Source: Onchocerca lupi
Lineage: Eukaryota > Nematoda > Chromadorea > Rhabditida > Onchocercidae
Assembly: GCA_028564675.1 (NCBI GenBank)
Contig: JAOVVO010000009.1
Location: 62,001-126,000, forward strand
DNA: 64,000 bases
Direction: 5' to 3'
Shown here: in pieces, positions 38,273 to 51,738 of the stretch
Numbering within the stretch: the stretch's first letter is position 1
Layout of the letters: each line of letters opens with the position of its first letter
Translations under genes and position numbers: made by a program
The notes under the pieces: generated by a model
Database searches by the model: none
Told to the model about the DNA's origin: nothing
What the model saw: only the letters and a program-made list of their open reading frames with translations

Positions 38273-41200
38273 TTAGGACACATAAATACCGAACTGTTTC
38301 AGTTTTTTGTGATGTTCAAGCGTGTAGGGACCATGCTTATGCTTGATCAACCAGAAGCTGTCTTCCGTTTCGTCCTGCAATGGCCAATTTATAATGTTAC
38401 CTTTAGCAGTCCAAAATTTAAAAAAATTATTGCAATAATCTTTTATTGATTCTTCCAGTCTTCCTATGTCGAACGAAAGTACTACTACCGTTCGGAAAAC
38501 TGGAAGAATCCTTTTACATGTGTAGGACAACTGTATAAATCAAAAAGATACTCAGAGAAACAATGAAATCACCTTCTGTTTTGTTATAAATGTGACCTTC
38601 TGTTAAAATGCCATTCCGATCATTTTCAGTTATTTATCTCAAAAATTTTATATATGGCTGATATTTTCATCAACAAACGTTCCTACACATAACTTTAATA
38701 CATATATTTACTTGTATTTCAGATGCCATCTCCATTACTTTTACACAATTAATTGACTTTTAGGACCTTCTAAAACATCGCTAATGTTTCAGGTGAATAT
38801 TTTTCCAGATTAATAGATGGAAGTAAAATTTGTATTTCTCTCGAACAATTTAACGAAAATTTCGTTCTCTGAAATTTTCCAAATATTCTAAAATCTGAGA
38901 TGTAAAGCAATCGTCGTTATTGGGTAGAAATAGGATTGACTGTAGAATGGACAGTTGCAACATTTCATTTGAATAATGCGAAATTAACTCTTGAAATTAA
39001 AAACCTTCGACGCAGACACTTGCTCGAAATATAGATGGGTTCCATTAAATATATGCATTCGACCAAAACCATAGTTGGACGAACGAAATGCACTCCACGG
39101 TGGAGGTTGCGGTACAAATGGATCGGTATATTCTTGGCATCCCTGAAACTCATCTTTATTAATATTTTTTTATTTTATTTAGTGAATTGAAAAATTCATA
39201 CTTCAAGAAAAAAGGAATAAAACAAATGTTTATCATAATTCAGGAGGAATTGATATAGGTCCAAATATTCTCGCCATATGCATATTTAAATCTTATTCTA
39301 GTAGGATTTATTTTCTTTAGAATGAGGAATAAAAGTCATTTGAAACTTTTACAATGGAATTTAAAGTGTGAATATGCCTACTGCAGATCCTGAAATGATA
39401 TGCACAGGTGCTGGTGGATCAATATATGGTTCTTTCGTACCATTGTAAACCTGAATTCAAATAACCATTCATCCGATTTATTTATCAATTGTTAATGGGA
39501 TTATTCCAAATGGTTAAAAAAAAGCAAAAAAAGTTTTCGATAGAAATGTGGAATTCACTTAAAAGTTAATGCAAATAAATACTTAAACAGTGGAACTTCA
39601 CATTTTGTTCCTTTTTTTAACATTTTATATTCAAAAGTTTAAAAAAGTCCGAAAAGTATTGAAGAAAAAAAAATCATGTGTTTACAGTACGATTGTATAG
39701 CGGCCACATGCGTTCATAAGAATGTTCGTGTGCCCAAATTTCCAAATCAACACCATATGTATAAAATAATTTTTCAAGCCCGAAATTATGTGTTCCTGGC
39801 ATACCCGAACGTATCTAAATTTGAACTATGGCTTAAAATTAAAAAGTAGTTGATAAAAAAAAAGGTTCGAATTGACCGAAACTGTTATAACTTTCGATTG
39901 AATTGGAAGAGAATACACGAATAGTCTTTTTCTGATATTTGTTGTTTTGCTACTATCATAATTAACATTGACATATCTGCATGATATTCATTGTCTCTCT
40001 TGCTGTCATTGGCAATTGGAAATTAATATGGCTTACCAGCGATTCGTATCTGGTACAATCGTCGGAATCGTAATTCGAACAGTACATAGGTCGATGTCCC
40101 ATTGTTATAATCCATGGATATTTATCACGGTTTATGGATGCGCGCTAAAAATCGGGAATTGACTAGAAAAAAATTCAGTTCCCAAATTCCATAAACAAAT
40201 TTTGAAATTCCTACAAACATATTTTTCACTAAATCATCTGTATTCTGCAAATTAAAGATGGCCTTATGTTGGTCAGTAAGACTCACCTTTAAATCTTCAG
40301 TAAGCCATTTCCATTGATTCGTTATTTGTGCGGAACCATATTCAGTGAAATAATAAAATTCAGTTGATATAGCGATGAAATGGGCCGCACCAAGGTCAAA
40401 ACTGCGAAAGAATAAGAAAACGCTCGTAAATATCAAATCTATTAATATGTAAGTTTTGAGAAACTAAAAACCTCTGCGTTTCAGCAAACAAATAAATTTT
40501 TAAACTATGTACAGTTTAACTAACTAAAATAAATAAATGCAAACAACGTTCTGCTGCATATCTGATAATTTTATTCACATAAACTCTACATACGCAATCC
40601 TCGAATTGTGAATAATTTATAATAAGCAGTCTATTACATTGATCTGTATGAATCAATAAAGTAGAAGAAAAAGAAATCACAAACAAATCTTAAGAAGTAA
40701 CCGAAACGGATTTTTCTTATTGCATATTGCTGATAAGTTCATCCTTTCGATAGTATTGTGACAAAATAGAGCTTAAACCTATTTAATACACTAAATGAAA
40801 GTTTTTGTTACCTATAAAAAAAGTTGTGTTCACTATTCGGCATCGTATACCGGTTGACATAGTGCGAGAAATTATAGGCTTGTTCATGATTACCAACAAC
40901 CATCATGTACGGTACGTAAGCTGCCACTGGTTCAATTTGCCTACCGAATTGATCACCATATTGTCCTTCATCCTCAAAAGCAATCCTGTTCCGCGTTAAG
41001 CAACAGCTTGGTCATTACTGCACATTCCAACTGTATTTGTTTTGTGCTTTTCAAATTTTTCAATTCATATTTGTTGAACAATCGAAAACAGTGCTACACG
41101 TAGGAAGGAAGATAAAACTTACGGTGTCCAAGTTGTATGCGATGTCACCTAAATAATAATGTATGAACAAAAGAACTAAGAAAGTATAACTACATATCTC

Positions 41201-42468
41201 ATTTGCTATTTATTGATTTTCTAATTTACTCATTCACTTTTCTATTTATTTCCCATATGTATTCATGTCAGGTAAAAGTTCTAAACAAAGCAAAAAAACA
41301 TCAAATTTTAACTTCTACTTATCACAATTGATAAAATTTGCATATAATCATGAATCAAGAATAACTGACCAATGTGTAAAACAGCATCAATTAGTGATCG
41401 CTGAGCTTGTTGCTGTATCTTTCCAAGCGACCGAGCATTTACAACACCCAGATCTCCATAAACTGCATAGATATATCCATTGTTTCTTAACTCTCGCATC
41501 GCTTTGAATCGATAAAGTGAACTCCAGCCGTATTCCGATCCAACATGATACTCTGAACATCTTTTTTGAAGACATTGGAAAATAGTTCAAAAAAGTCACT
41601 GAAAGACGATAACACTTTCACTGTGAGATAAAACGAGGTAAGTGGTTCATGACATTTTGATTCACAACCCAATACTTCAATTTTTGCCAAGAAGAGCTCA
41701 TTAGTCAATTTTTTAGATATCCCAAAACGTTATCACTGGAGAATCCAAGTAAGGTACCCTGAATTTAGTTTAATTTGGTTCTAAACGCACGGTAAATAGT
41801 TCCAGGTTTCAAGTCGGTGAGCAGAATTCTATGTATATATCGTTTAGTTCTTTGTTCACCACCATCAACGAATAATGTAGAACTGCCTTTAACAGACCAT
41901 CGTAAATCATCGATGCCATATTCCACAATTGATGAAAATGTATCGTTATAAGTAAGCCAGGTTATCCACATCGAAGATACATTACCTGAAAAATGCTGAA
42001 TCGAACTTTAAACTTTAAACTCAATTTGTTTAAAATGTCTGGTCCGATTTCTGAACTCTTTTTAGATTCTTCCAAATTTGTCACTCCAAATGTGAACGTT
42101 TTATCAAAACATGCATATTATGACATAATAAGCTTGATGAACGCAATAAAATTTTTGTCTCCACAACTCAGCTTTTTTTTTTTGCTCTGTCACTTTATCT
42201 CTTATCATATTTCCCTTGACTGATAATTTTTTGCATGTTCTTAAATATCATCCTCTATGCAAATCAAAAATTGACTTACAAAAGTGATGAAGCCAGTAAG
42301 TTTACCTCCATAGCTAAGAGCAATCTGTTCTGGTTGAGCACAATAAGGACCTTGATTGGGACTTCGAACGATTTTTCGATTCGAGGCTCGAAATGGTTTC
42401 AAAGAATTTTTTCTGGACGAAATTTGACTGAGGGAGAATAGAATCAAAAGAAGTACTGAAAGGAGCAT
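38273..42468 (-). CDS. ACP7: Purple acid phosphatase, ACP7 type
   Basis: Secreted metallophosphatase with a dinuclear metal centre. Eleven exons with consistent phase: 42306-42468, 41791-41985, 41370-41552, 41123-41148, 40812-40972, 40287-40401, 40037-40144, 39686-39814, 39382-39450, 39005-39142, 38273-38374, giving 462 residues. Residues 1-18 form a signal peptide. An Fn3-like purple acid phosphatase N domain follows (MWITWLTYNDTFSS through YHVGSEYGWSSLYRFKAM). All five metal motifs are present in order: GDLG, GDIAYNLDT, VVGNHEQAYNFS, TMGHRPMYCSN and WAHEHSYERMWP. The C-terminal part has GSAGCQEYTDPF and an FGRMHIFNGTHLYFEQV strand. Exon 4 is only 26 nt and carries the second metal motif. 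N-glycosylation sequons are present. Closest in my memory to animal ACP7 rather than the small mammalian ACP5. Confidence 0.95.
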
Positions 42469-44546
42469 ATCAGTGAAGGGGCTGAGTGTGAAATGAAGAT
42501 GCCGCTGAATAAGTTGATGTAGTTGGCAGGGCTGTTCGAACGATCGGAACTAAGTTTACATTATCAAAAATGATTAATTAGTGAAGCATCCTTATGCCAA
42601 CATGTGTCAATGCAGAAATGTAACTATCCTTATTCACTTATTATATAACTTCCCGACTTTTTCTGAAGTCCTCATTTCATCCATTTTCAGGAAGCTTTGC
42701 TTGAATTGAAATCTGGAAAATATTTTATAGAAAAGTTTTGAAACAATAATTTATAAAATGTCATTTCTCTAAGAAAAATACATTTAAATTTTGAAGAAAC
42801 GGTTGTCTCACAATAAGGAATGTCATCAATACAGTTATAAACACTTCAGGAATCACAGGCTTCAGAAATCGAAAAAATTCCTGAAGTTTTTACACTTCAG
42901 GAATTTTTCCGGATTTTTGAAGTAAAAAGGCGGGTGAACATGGAAGAGTGAAAGTTTTCTAGAATTTTCAATTCGATATATGTTATATCCGATGAATATT
43001 TAAAAAAAACATATTAATTAATGCTGTCTGAACAAGTTATAACGATCATATATTTATCTAAACAATGGATGAATTTCTGCAAGCAAATTGCAGATGGCAT
43101 GGCAATTTTAAATGTCAAAAATTTGAGGTTAGAAATTTTATAGAAGCTTAAAAATAATGTTCATACCTTGTGCAATCACTGCTTTGTTGATTTGCTAACT
43201 TTTAAAAATTACTTCAAGTTTCCTTGTTGACTTTTTGGACATTTTTTCGATTTAAACTAGTCAAAGTTGATCTCTCCGTTCTTATTTGTATTTACATCAG
43301 TAGAAATGATTCAGGACATTATACAACATTTTTCGAGTAATGAACTCAAGAAGTCACAATCTTCGATGGTTCAAGCAGTTTAAATAATTTTGGAATAGAT
43401 AACCATTCATTGCTTTTTTGTATGAAAAAGCATTTTTCTGCTGCATTCTCTCAAAGATCATTAGCAGTTTGGAATTTCGAGTTATCTAAACTGCAATTTC
43501 GCATGCAAATTTGTGCTGAGGAAAAGTGATGCGCGGGTACAAGGTGTCACCATTTGCCGGTGGTTTATGTTCTTCATTCATGTATTGATGAGTTGGTAAC
43601 GCGGTAGTATGTTCTGAAGAGATGCTCAAAGTAGAGTAGGATGATACGACGATACCACCACCGTGTACCACCCAAGAAAGTCACTAAGGACATCTTTATC
43701 TTGTCATCAACGAGTGTCGATCTGTTTAATCATCTTGACCTCCATTGCTTCCCTGTTTATTGTTAGCAATGAAATATGTGAACCGATGTTATTTTTCTGT
43801 TGGCCAGAGAAACCAACAAGGGCGAAAAAAAGAGGGAAGAAAGATGGCAACCGCAGAATTTTTGACTTTACCTCATAAAATATTTACTTTTCGACTCTGT
43901 TCCTATTTCCTCTCCTGTTATGTTAATGTTAATGAACTTGAGGAAATATGAAATATTTCTCTTGGAATGATCTCTATCTTGTCGTTGTCATTATAACTGC
44001 AGAGATTAGATGGTAAAGTGAGCTGCAAATGTTAATCAGAATCGCTCGAGGTCATAGAATGACATCGAGAGAGCGGAAAAAAGGGCAAGGAAGAGAAGTG
44101 CGAACAAAGAGTGGTCATAAAAAGAAGAACGACAATTGGCACTGGCTACCACGCGATATTCGCCGCGCTCCTGCAACTTAGGGTCATTCTGCAGTTTGCT
44201 TGTTCCATTAATTATGCAGACAAGATAATCACTTTCTCTCTTCCTCAACTATAAGTAATCAATGTTTCCTATGATAAATGAAAGAGAAATGATGATCAGA
44301 AAATGGTGACAAATCAGAACTGTCTGTTTAAGCCTTCACGCCAAGATATCGTCAAAACTTCGATCATAACAATTTTTGGTATGAGACATCTAGTGAGGAA
44401 CTTACTTCCTTTATGAATTCTCGATAAATTCTGAATAAATGAACTTTTCTTAGATATATTCAATCCTTTATCCCTTAAAAATTCAAAATATACAATACAG
44501 AATATAGCTCTTTTGATAAAAGTTGAGAATGTGGACAATCGGAGAG
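42469..44546. other. Intergenic, upstream of the acid phosphatase gene
   Basis: No gene recognised. A 15-bp-arm hairpin lies at 42873-42908, and the promoter of the acid phosphatase gene is probably near 42470-42700, but no defined element was seen. Confidence 0.5.
42873..42908. repeat. Hairpin, 15-bp perfect arms
   Basis: Arms 42873-42887 and 42894-42908 are exact reverse complements around a 6-nt loop. A third copy of the core cttcaggaat lies at about 42844-42853. Confidence 0.85.
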
Positions 44547-44999
44547 TCATAATACTCTCCGAATCAGTTTACCAGGTGCATCACAGGTATGTAACATGTA
44601 GATTAGCATATTTCCTTTTCTTTCTCTACTTTTTGCTATTCTTTTTTCGCTTGGAGTAGTTAGTTCCTCTTCTATTTTTAGTAAATCACTATTTTTACTC
44701 ATTTTTTGTCCCATGTGCGGTATTCTGAATGTCCCTCCTCCCAAAATCTGCTTCCATCTCTCTATCACAAACTTTGAAGTACATTTTTTCTGGTGGCGAT
44801 GTGACCGTGTACTCTCAACCTCCACGACTGGCGGAATTATTGGATGTTTGAAATGCGCATCCTCTTCGCGCTCAGTAAAACCGTACACCTGAGTTTGCCA
44901 TATTATCTGTATGCTCTGCATCAATAATAAGCGTGCACAAATGCCGAAGATTTCATGAAATGAATTTCTCAATGATGATATTCGATCTTGTTGTAACAA
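44547..44999 (-). CDS. Uncharacterised 150-codon open frame
   Basis: The longest unbroken frame in the window outside spliced genes. The product is hydrophilic and basic, with an EREEDAHF segment and a basic KRIAKSRERKG segment near the C terminus, and shows no domain I know. No ribosomal or splice context clearly supports it; a CAG|GTGTAC donor-like site lies inside the first third. The base composition here is somewhat richer in GC than the surroundings, which alone can open long frames. It may be an exon, a chance frame or part of a regulatory region. Confidence 0.2.
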   Translation of the reverse strand: MLQQDRISSLRNSFHEIFGICARLLLMQSIQIIWQTQVYGFTEREEDAHFKHPIIPPVVEVESTRSHRHQKKCTSKFVIERWKQILGGGTFRIPHMGQKMSKNSDLLKIEEELTTPSEKRIAKSRERKGNMLIYMLHTCDAPGKLIRRVL

Positions 45000-45390
45000 A
45001 TCGCAAGCCAGACATGCACCAGGATGTGGTAAGTGTTATCACAGAAATATTGCAACTAAATAGCAAGGAAATATCCATAGTAATTCAAAATAGCAATCGT
45101 GTTTTGACACTTTAGAATGGTGACATTTCAGGCATGTGGCTCGAAATGACTCTGCATGCAATCGAACTTGCTTGTTCCAGTAAATCTGGAGCTCTTGCCG
45201 AAGGATGCAACATAACCATGACAGAGTGGTGCAGGAAGAGGAAGGGAATCATCTTAACCGTCGTTGCTCGTTGTTGTTTACACAACTCTCGAGATGGTCC
45301 CTGCCATCTGTCTGTTTGCATTCATTCACATCGAATTTCATCCGGAATTCGCAATAATTCTTGAATAACGCCCGCCCACTCATTACTCTC

Positions 45391-45708
45391 GTATAGTTGT
45401 TATTATTGTTGTTGTTGTCGTTGCCGTCGCCTGCATGGCACGCAGTGGCTCTGCAATGCTCTGCAAGAACTACTATTACTCTTTGGGGGTGGAAAGCTGA
45501 ATGAAAGTGCTGCGGGGGCGGACGGACACAGAATCCGATAACGGCAAAAGTCTGGTGGGTGTTATCGTCGTCGTCACCACAGACACCCCCTTTCTCTCTC
45601 TCCCTCTCCCTCTCCCTGTCCCATCCATTCACTCTCTCTCACTCTCTGGTACACATTCGGTGGTCCTTTCTTCCTTCATTCATTTTATTCTACTACTACT
45701 ACTACTAC
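45391..45708. repeat. CT- and triplet-rich island
   Basis: Contains (TTG)n/(TTA)n at about 45397-45428, a CT/CTCCC tract at about 45591-45645 and (CTA)n at 45691-45708, in a block with visibly higher GC than the rest of the window. Such tracts often mark nematode promoters or 5' leaders; a promoter role is inference. Confidence 0.65.
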
Positions 45709-45793
45709 GAATAATTTGCATAATCCCGATGTTCCGTAAGTTTGTCTCCATTCGCTCTCAGATTGCTAGTACTACTACTTAACTGAGCTCGTG

Positions 45794-47232
45794 ATGAGTT
45801 TGGATGAAGTCTCTGCTCCATCTACAGACATGTCCTTCTCGTTCGATCGATATCCATTGTATGGCTTTGTCCCCTGCCTGGTCAGAAGCAAGGTTACTCT
45901 GCACAAGGCCGTATACTTACTTGTTCAGTTGTGGTCACTGCACCACTAACTTTTTCTGCTCTAAAGACGAAACGCTTGAATAGCTGCAAATCTGACCCTC
46001 GCTACAAGCCTGGTTTGGCAGTTGCCAAGGCTCTTGCAAGCAATATTTTGGAGAGAATTCCAATTGAGTAGCCTGCACTGAGTATAACTTGCCGTTGCAG
46101 TCTGAATCCCTCGGTATTCATCTTGTTGTACCTCAGTACTTCTGCCTTCTATCGTAACTATTTCACTGATTATTCTTGACGTTGTTCTCTCTTCGAGATT
46201 TCAAATTCATGTTGCGCTAATGACGAATACGCCTCTTTCGTCATTCTCTACTTTCCTGGTATCAGCACAATTTGTTCATGTGCCATATTATTCTTTTATT
46301 TACCACTTTCTTTATCTGTTAAACTTATCTTTTTTCTTTGTTCCAAAAAACTTTCTGATTACAAAAATCTGAAATTACCTTCGCAAAACTGATCCTCAAA
46401 TTTCATATATTGTCGGAATGAGCTGGGGAAACAATCCAAAATAGCGGAAAATTTGTTTTGTTCTTCAAGCCGAATGTCTCAAGCTTGTTGTAATTTTCGT
46501 TAACATATACGTATATATTTTCTTAATTTTTTTTTCGACTTGTGATTTAATTCCTGTTTTTCTGCGTGACAACCTGAAAAGTGTTCAACATTGAATTCGG
46601 TTTTGCAAGTTTTAATCAAGCAATAACTAGAGTACATATTAACAAGTAACATTATTATGTATTGCCATCTGCTTACGCTTTCCTAAAGATAGCAATTCAT
46701 AAAATTCATAATAATATGTGCTTGTTTTATTAGTTTATCAGTATTTTTGCACTTTTTGTGCCCTCTTGCAAACTGCTAATATTGTTGTTTACTCAGTTAA
46801 TCAATAATCCGTTGTCGTTGATCTTTTCATTTGTCCATTAGTACAAAGGTGTCATTCCTGACTAATGATGAAAAGCTTTTATCAACGCCACTTTTTTGCT
46901 GTTGCAGGAATTTTTTTTCTTTTTTTTAAATTTGAAAATAAATGTAGACAGAGTTTTCCAGACAACACACCACATGCATGTGCATACACAGTTGCACAGA
47001 CATTCCTGTACTAAGCGAGTTTCGTTCTAAATTTCCGGTTGTTACTTGTCCTAACAACTTCTAAGTGTGTGCTTTACATTAAATTTCTGCAAAGCGACGT
47101 TGTACAACAGTTTATATTCGATTGCCAGTTAGAAGTATAACTTTTTGATTACGATTTATTACATTTTTCAGGAGAATAGAGGCAGGAACCTTTGGGTATC
47201 CAGCCTATCAACAGCAGCAGTATGATCTATGA
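45794..47232 (+). CDS. Possible small two-exon gene or terminal exons of an unseen gene
   Basis: An ATG at 45794, just after the CT-rich island, opens a 65-nt exon ending at a GTATGG donor (45859), with product start MSLDEVSAPSTDMSFSFDRY. A strong ACATTTTTCAG acceptor at 47171 opens a 61-nt exon ending in TGA at 47230-47232, with the tail GTFGYPAYQQQQYDL. The phases of the two exons match, giving 41 residues, but middle exons may exist between them. The terminal exon is better supported than the first. No family is recognised. Confidence 0.3.
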
Positions 47233-50200
47233 AGTAATGTAAAGATCGGAAAGCTGAAGTTTTTCAGTCTGTGGCTTAGTCGCTGCTTTGAAAGGTACTC
47301 CGCACTGCTTTACCTCATTTTTCAGAAAATATAATTCATATTTAGTGAAAACAATTATTCACTAATAATTCAAACGTTTTCATTAATTTAAGAATCAGGA
47401 TTTTTATCAATTCTGGATGGAAAAACTGATCTTTTTGCTTTTTACTGAAACAGTTCTATTGATCACGATCCCTATTTTTCCAGTGTATAAGGTAATGTAT
47501 TGATCACGAAAGCTATTAAAAAGTAAATACTTCAGATAAGTAAGCTCAAGTTTTGTAGTCTACATTTTTAAAAAATTTCGACTTTCCAATCTTTTTCGAA
47601 TATGCTTGAATCACTACAGAACGACTGTATTTCTTTTTGATTAATTAAATGAATGAATTGACGAAATATTACTTCATTCTTTTCGAACTGTAACTGTCTG
47701 TATTTTTTATTTTCTATATTTTGAAGTGACTTTTTTATTTTCAAATATCTAAACAATGTCGTATTAAAAATCGATGACTTTAATTTCAGGTTTTTTCCCA
47801 AACTCTGTGGTAATCTTGTGCCTCTAGGTCCTATTAATCACCGAGGCCGAGAAATATGGGGAATTAATGCTTGATATATTGCTATCAATATGATTAACCA
47901 ACGCAAAAGCGGATGTCGACCATATTCATGAATACTGTGGCGATTTGAAATGGTTACTTAGCGAAACGACTTGTTTCATCCGATACGAATCTAATATTTC
48001 TATCATAAACACATCATATTCTTTGCATTTCAATAGGTCTCTTACTTTTGCTAAATTACTTTTTAAGCATGGTGATAGCAAGATTTCCGCGCAAGCACAT
48101 AGTGTTCCCGTTTGCATTACTATTTATAACATAACTCCTCAAATAAATGGTGTGTCTTCATTTCTTGTCTTGTAACTCTAGCTTGCATGGACTTAGATAC
48201 GACATGAAGTAGAAGTGTAGTTCCTGGTGCACAATTTTAAGAATCTTATTGATCAATATATACATTTTCTTCTTTCTAATGTTATCGAAACTACCGCAGA
48301 AATAAGTACTGAATATATTTTTAGTTTTGAAATACCTCCTAAAGCCTTTTTTAATGATTCTTTCTCTTCATGCAAGCCATTTTTGATGTCAAGGATGTGA
48401 GCAATTTTTTTTTTTTTTTTTCATTTTGTTTACATTCGAGAAGTAGGTGCTGAGTATATTTCTAGTATTGAAGTGGATAATGAATTCTTTTGTTCTTTAA
48501 TTTTGTTTGTTTTTGCTGATATTTTAAGAAATACTCACTATTTTTTGATTTCTCCATTAATTATTTTATCAGCTGAGATTTAGGACAGAAAGTCAATTAT
48601 GCAAATTCTTATATATGTTTCTTTTAATTGGTTGTCTTTCAATGTATATGTCTTTCATCTTCATGTTTTCAAAAGTACCTTTTACTTCCAACAGATGTGT
48701 TTCCGTTTTTCCGCATTCTGCTTTCAAATTAACAAATGCTTATTTCCATTTACTCCTTCCTGTTCTCTTTGTTTCATACTTTTTTTTATTTCAATATTTC
48801 AATTTTCAATTTTAAACGAAATTGAATGGCCGTTCATTCACCAGTGTAAACGGGTTCACGTAAGATGGTCCTAGAGAGGTGCATCGCTGTCCGGAGAATC
48901 TAGAGAACTGATTTGGAAAAAATATTACTTGAGGCTCACGGCGCAGTTTGGTTTTGATGATGATTTTCCGTTCGTTTTTCAAAATTCTCCGTAGGCAACA
49001 ACGAAAAGTTCCGGAACATATTCAGTAGAGTTTTTACCGGTGAACTGTATAGTAATAGATTTCTGGGACAACACAAATCTGGGACCTAGGTGGGGTGGTC
49101 GGCCATTCGATTGTGTTTCAGAATAAGTTCATTTTTTAGATTCTCTTAAATTTTGCACTGTTTCATGTTTTCTCCGACATGATATTCTGCCCTGGTTTTA
49201 TTTCAATTTATTTTTTGGGGTGCATTTTTTCTTCTGTGGATTGGATTATCGGACTTTGAAAGATAATCTTCTCTGTTGGTTTGCAACAGTTTGAAAGAAA
49301 TATTTTGAACTTATCATAAAAAAAATATTTTTAAACTTATGTATTCATCAGAGTCTCTCCGAATACAAGGGTTTGACTAGTAATTTTCCACTGCTTTTTG
49401 CTTTTTTTGAACTTAGATGAAGAAATGCACTTCTGCGTCTACTTTTTTTGCTGCACTTCACTATTTGTAGTACATTCATGGTTTATTGGATACTTTCGCC
49501 CTTAAGGCGAAATTCTTGCGTATATTAAGAAGCACCAATCAGTTTGTTCTTTCTTTCGTTTTAAATATTTCTGTTTTGCATTATCTCTTCCAAAGTTTTA
49601 TGAAGATCAAGAAGACAGTTATGCTTTGGGGGAGTTTCTATCATGAAACTTGGGGATCTGCTGAAAAAAATCATGGCTTGTAGAGATTATTTTACTCAGG
49701 TAATTATTTTACTTATATTTTTCTTTCTGTCTTCTCGAACTTCTGCATCAATTTCTAAATCCTTCTCGATTAATTCATTTTTATATCTACCAATCAGCAA
49801 TCACTGCCACAGGTTTCTGTACATTATTGCTTTCATAAGTTAAGTCATCATCTTTCTTATTTCATTGAATCATTACTATATCGGGATTCCAGTAAAGATT
49901 TGTGTTGTCATGGCTTTCTTCATATTTGACAATGCTCACTACGGCGATATCCGGGAGTTAAAGATGTTAAATGCATCTTTGCCGTTAAATTTATATTGTA
50001 GGAATTCCACTAGAAATGTGTGATGACTCTATGTAAAAGCATTTTGGCATCATTAGAAAATGACTTCCGATATTTGCAGTAACATCATGTAGAAATGATG
50101 CGTAACAAAAATTAATATAGAGATTGAAGAAAAAATGAAGTTTCGCACAGATTTGCGAAATGCTACGAAAAATTTGAGATTTCCATTTCCATGGTTATAC

Positions 50201-51738
50201 AATTCGAACAATTCAAATCTCTCGTTCTGTGAAAACAAGTTATCTTGAATCCGATGTGGTGTTAAGTTTTGACCATATCATGATATCATGGGCTTGATTT
50301 TACGATGAGGACTAGTCATGTTTTGGTGAAATCAAGAATGCAAGACAAAAGAATCCAATAGATCTAAGATTACGCCTGAAGTTGGTTCCTGACAAGTTTT
50401 GTCCTTCAAATTCTATTTCCAGCGCGGGCGGCTGTTATTCAAAATCTATTGCTTGGACTTTTATTCAAATATTCAGAATTTATTGCACAGAAATATTTCA
50501 ATATTTTTGCCTGCTTGATAATAAACTGATGTGGAAATAGAAAGAGATATCTTGCCATGAAAATATGTATGCCCAAACTCCAATACATGACATGCAACCG
50601 CGAATTTATCACTGCGTGTGTAACATAAATACCCCTCAATCCCAGAAAATCCTTACTAATCTGAGTTCTTATTCCAGGATACAAAGTTAAATACGCGCTA
50701 GCACTCTAATCGCAGGAGCTCATTATGAGTTATTAAAACAGATGCAGGAACAAAACCAGTTTTCAGTATTGCATCCTTTCATTTGCAATTCCATTGGAGG
50801 TTGATAATTTTGAACCTACATTTCTAAATTTCATGGGGAACAAAAACCTCTAACATATCGAAACAAACTTCGAAGCGAAGTAGTATAAGTAGAAATAACA
50901 GTTATAAACAAATCATCGATTACAAGAACCAATAAACGAACAACCAATTCTAAAATCAAGAAAAACCCCCTTTGTGTATGGTCGAAGTGTTCCATCGGAG
51001 TTCAACTGATGTGGTTCGAGGTATTAAGTCTCCACATTTTAATATAAAAATATATAGATGGTATATAGTTGGTTTTAATATAGATGATGTTTCAGTACAC
51101 CAAAATTTATAAGAAGCTATCGGTAAAAAAGTGGAACCTGACAAATTAATCGTGAATCGACAATTATTTTGCAAAGAAGTTCATGTGAAACATGTCTCGT
51201 ATGTACTGAAAATTTCGCACGAAAAACTGTATTTCAAACTTCGAATCACAGATCTTTCGAAGAATAAACAGATTTGGCGTTCTAAACATTACTTGTCAGT
51301 AATATTTCATAATGACCAATCCAGCAATATAAAAAAGATACCAAAACCGATTTCGCAAGCTCTGTTCTAGACCGAAATCAAATAAGACGACATTTCAAAC
51401 AAATCCATGTTACGTTTAAACAACTACGATGATAAACTGATGCAATTCCTGCTACCTTCTCTCAATACTCATATTTCCAATTTTCGTTGCATAATATCAG
51501 TTTTCAAAAAAGACTTTCTTACTTTTGCACTGATAAGTAGATACTTTTACGGTGGGAAACTTAAATGATGATCCATAAAAATAAAAAAGCATGAACAGAA
51601 TAAGTACCTAAAAAAGTTAAAAAAAGGCTGCCAAATTTCATTCGTAAAAAAAAACCGAATACAAAATCTTGAGAATATTTTAAATGTTTACACAATACAT
51701 AAGCAACAAACAATGCATCTGCACTATAATGAATGGAA
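47233..51738. other. Intergenic, no gene recognised
   Basis: Short open frames here are T-rich or overlap on both strands without splice logic. I found no known domain, RNA gene or mobile element. Confidence 0.5.

Noticed and set aside
45249..45632. 127-codon minus-strand frame rich in Asn, Asp, Arg and Glu
   Set aside because: Produced by the triplet and CT repeats; low complexity only.
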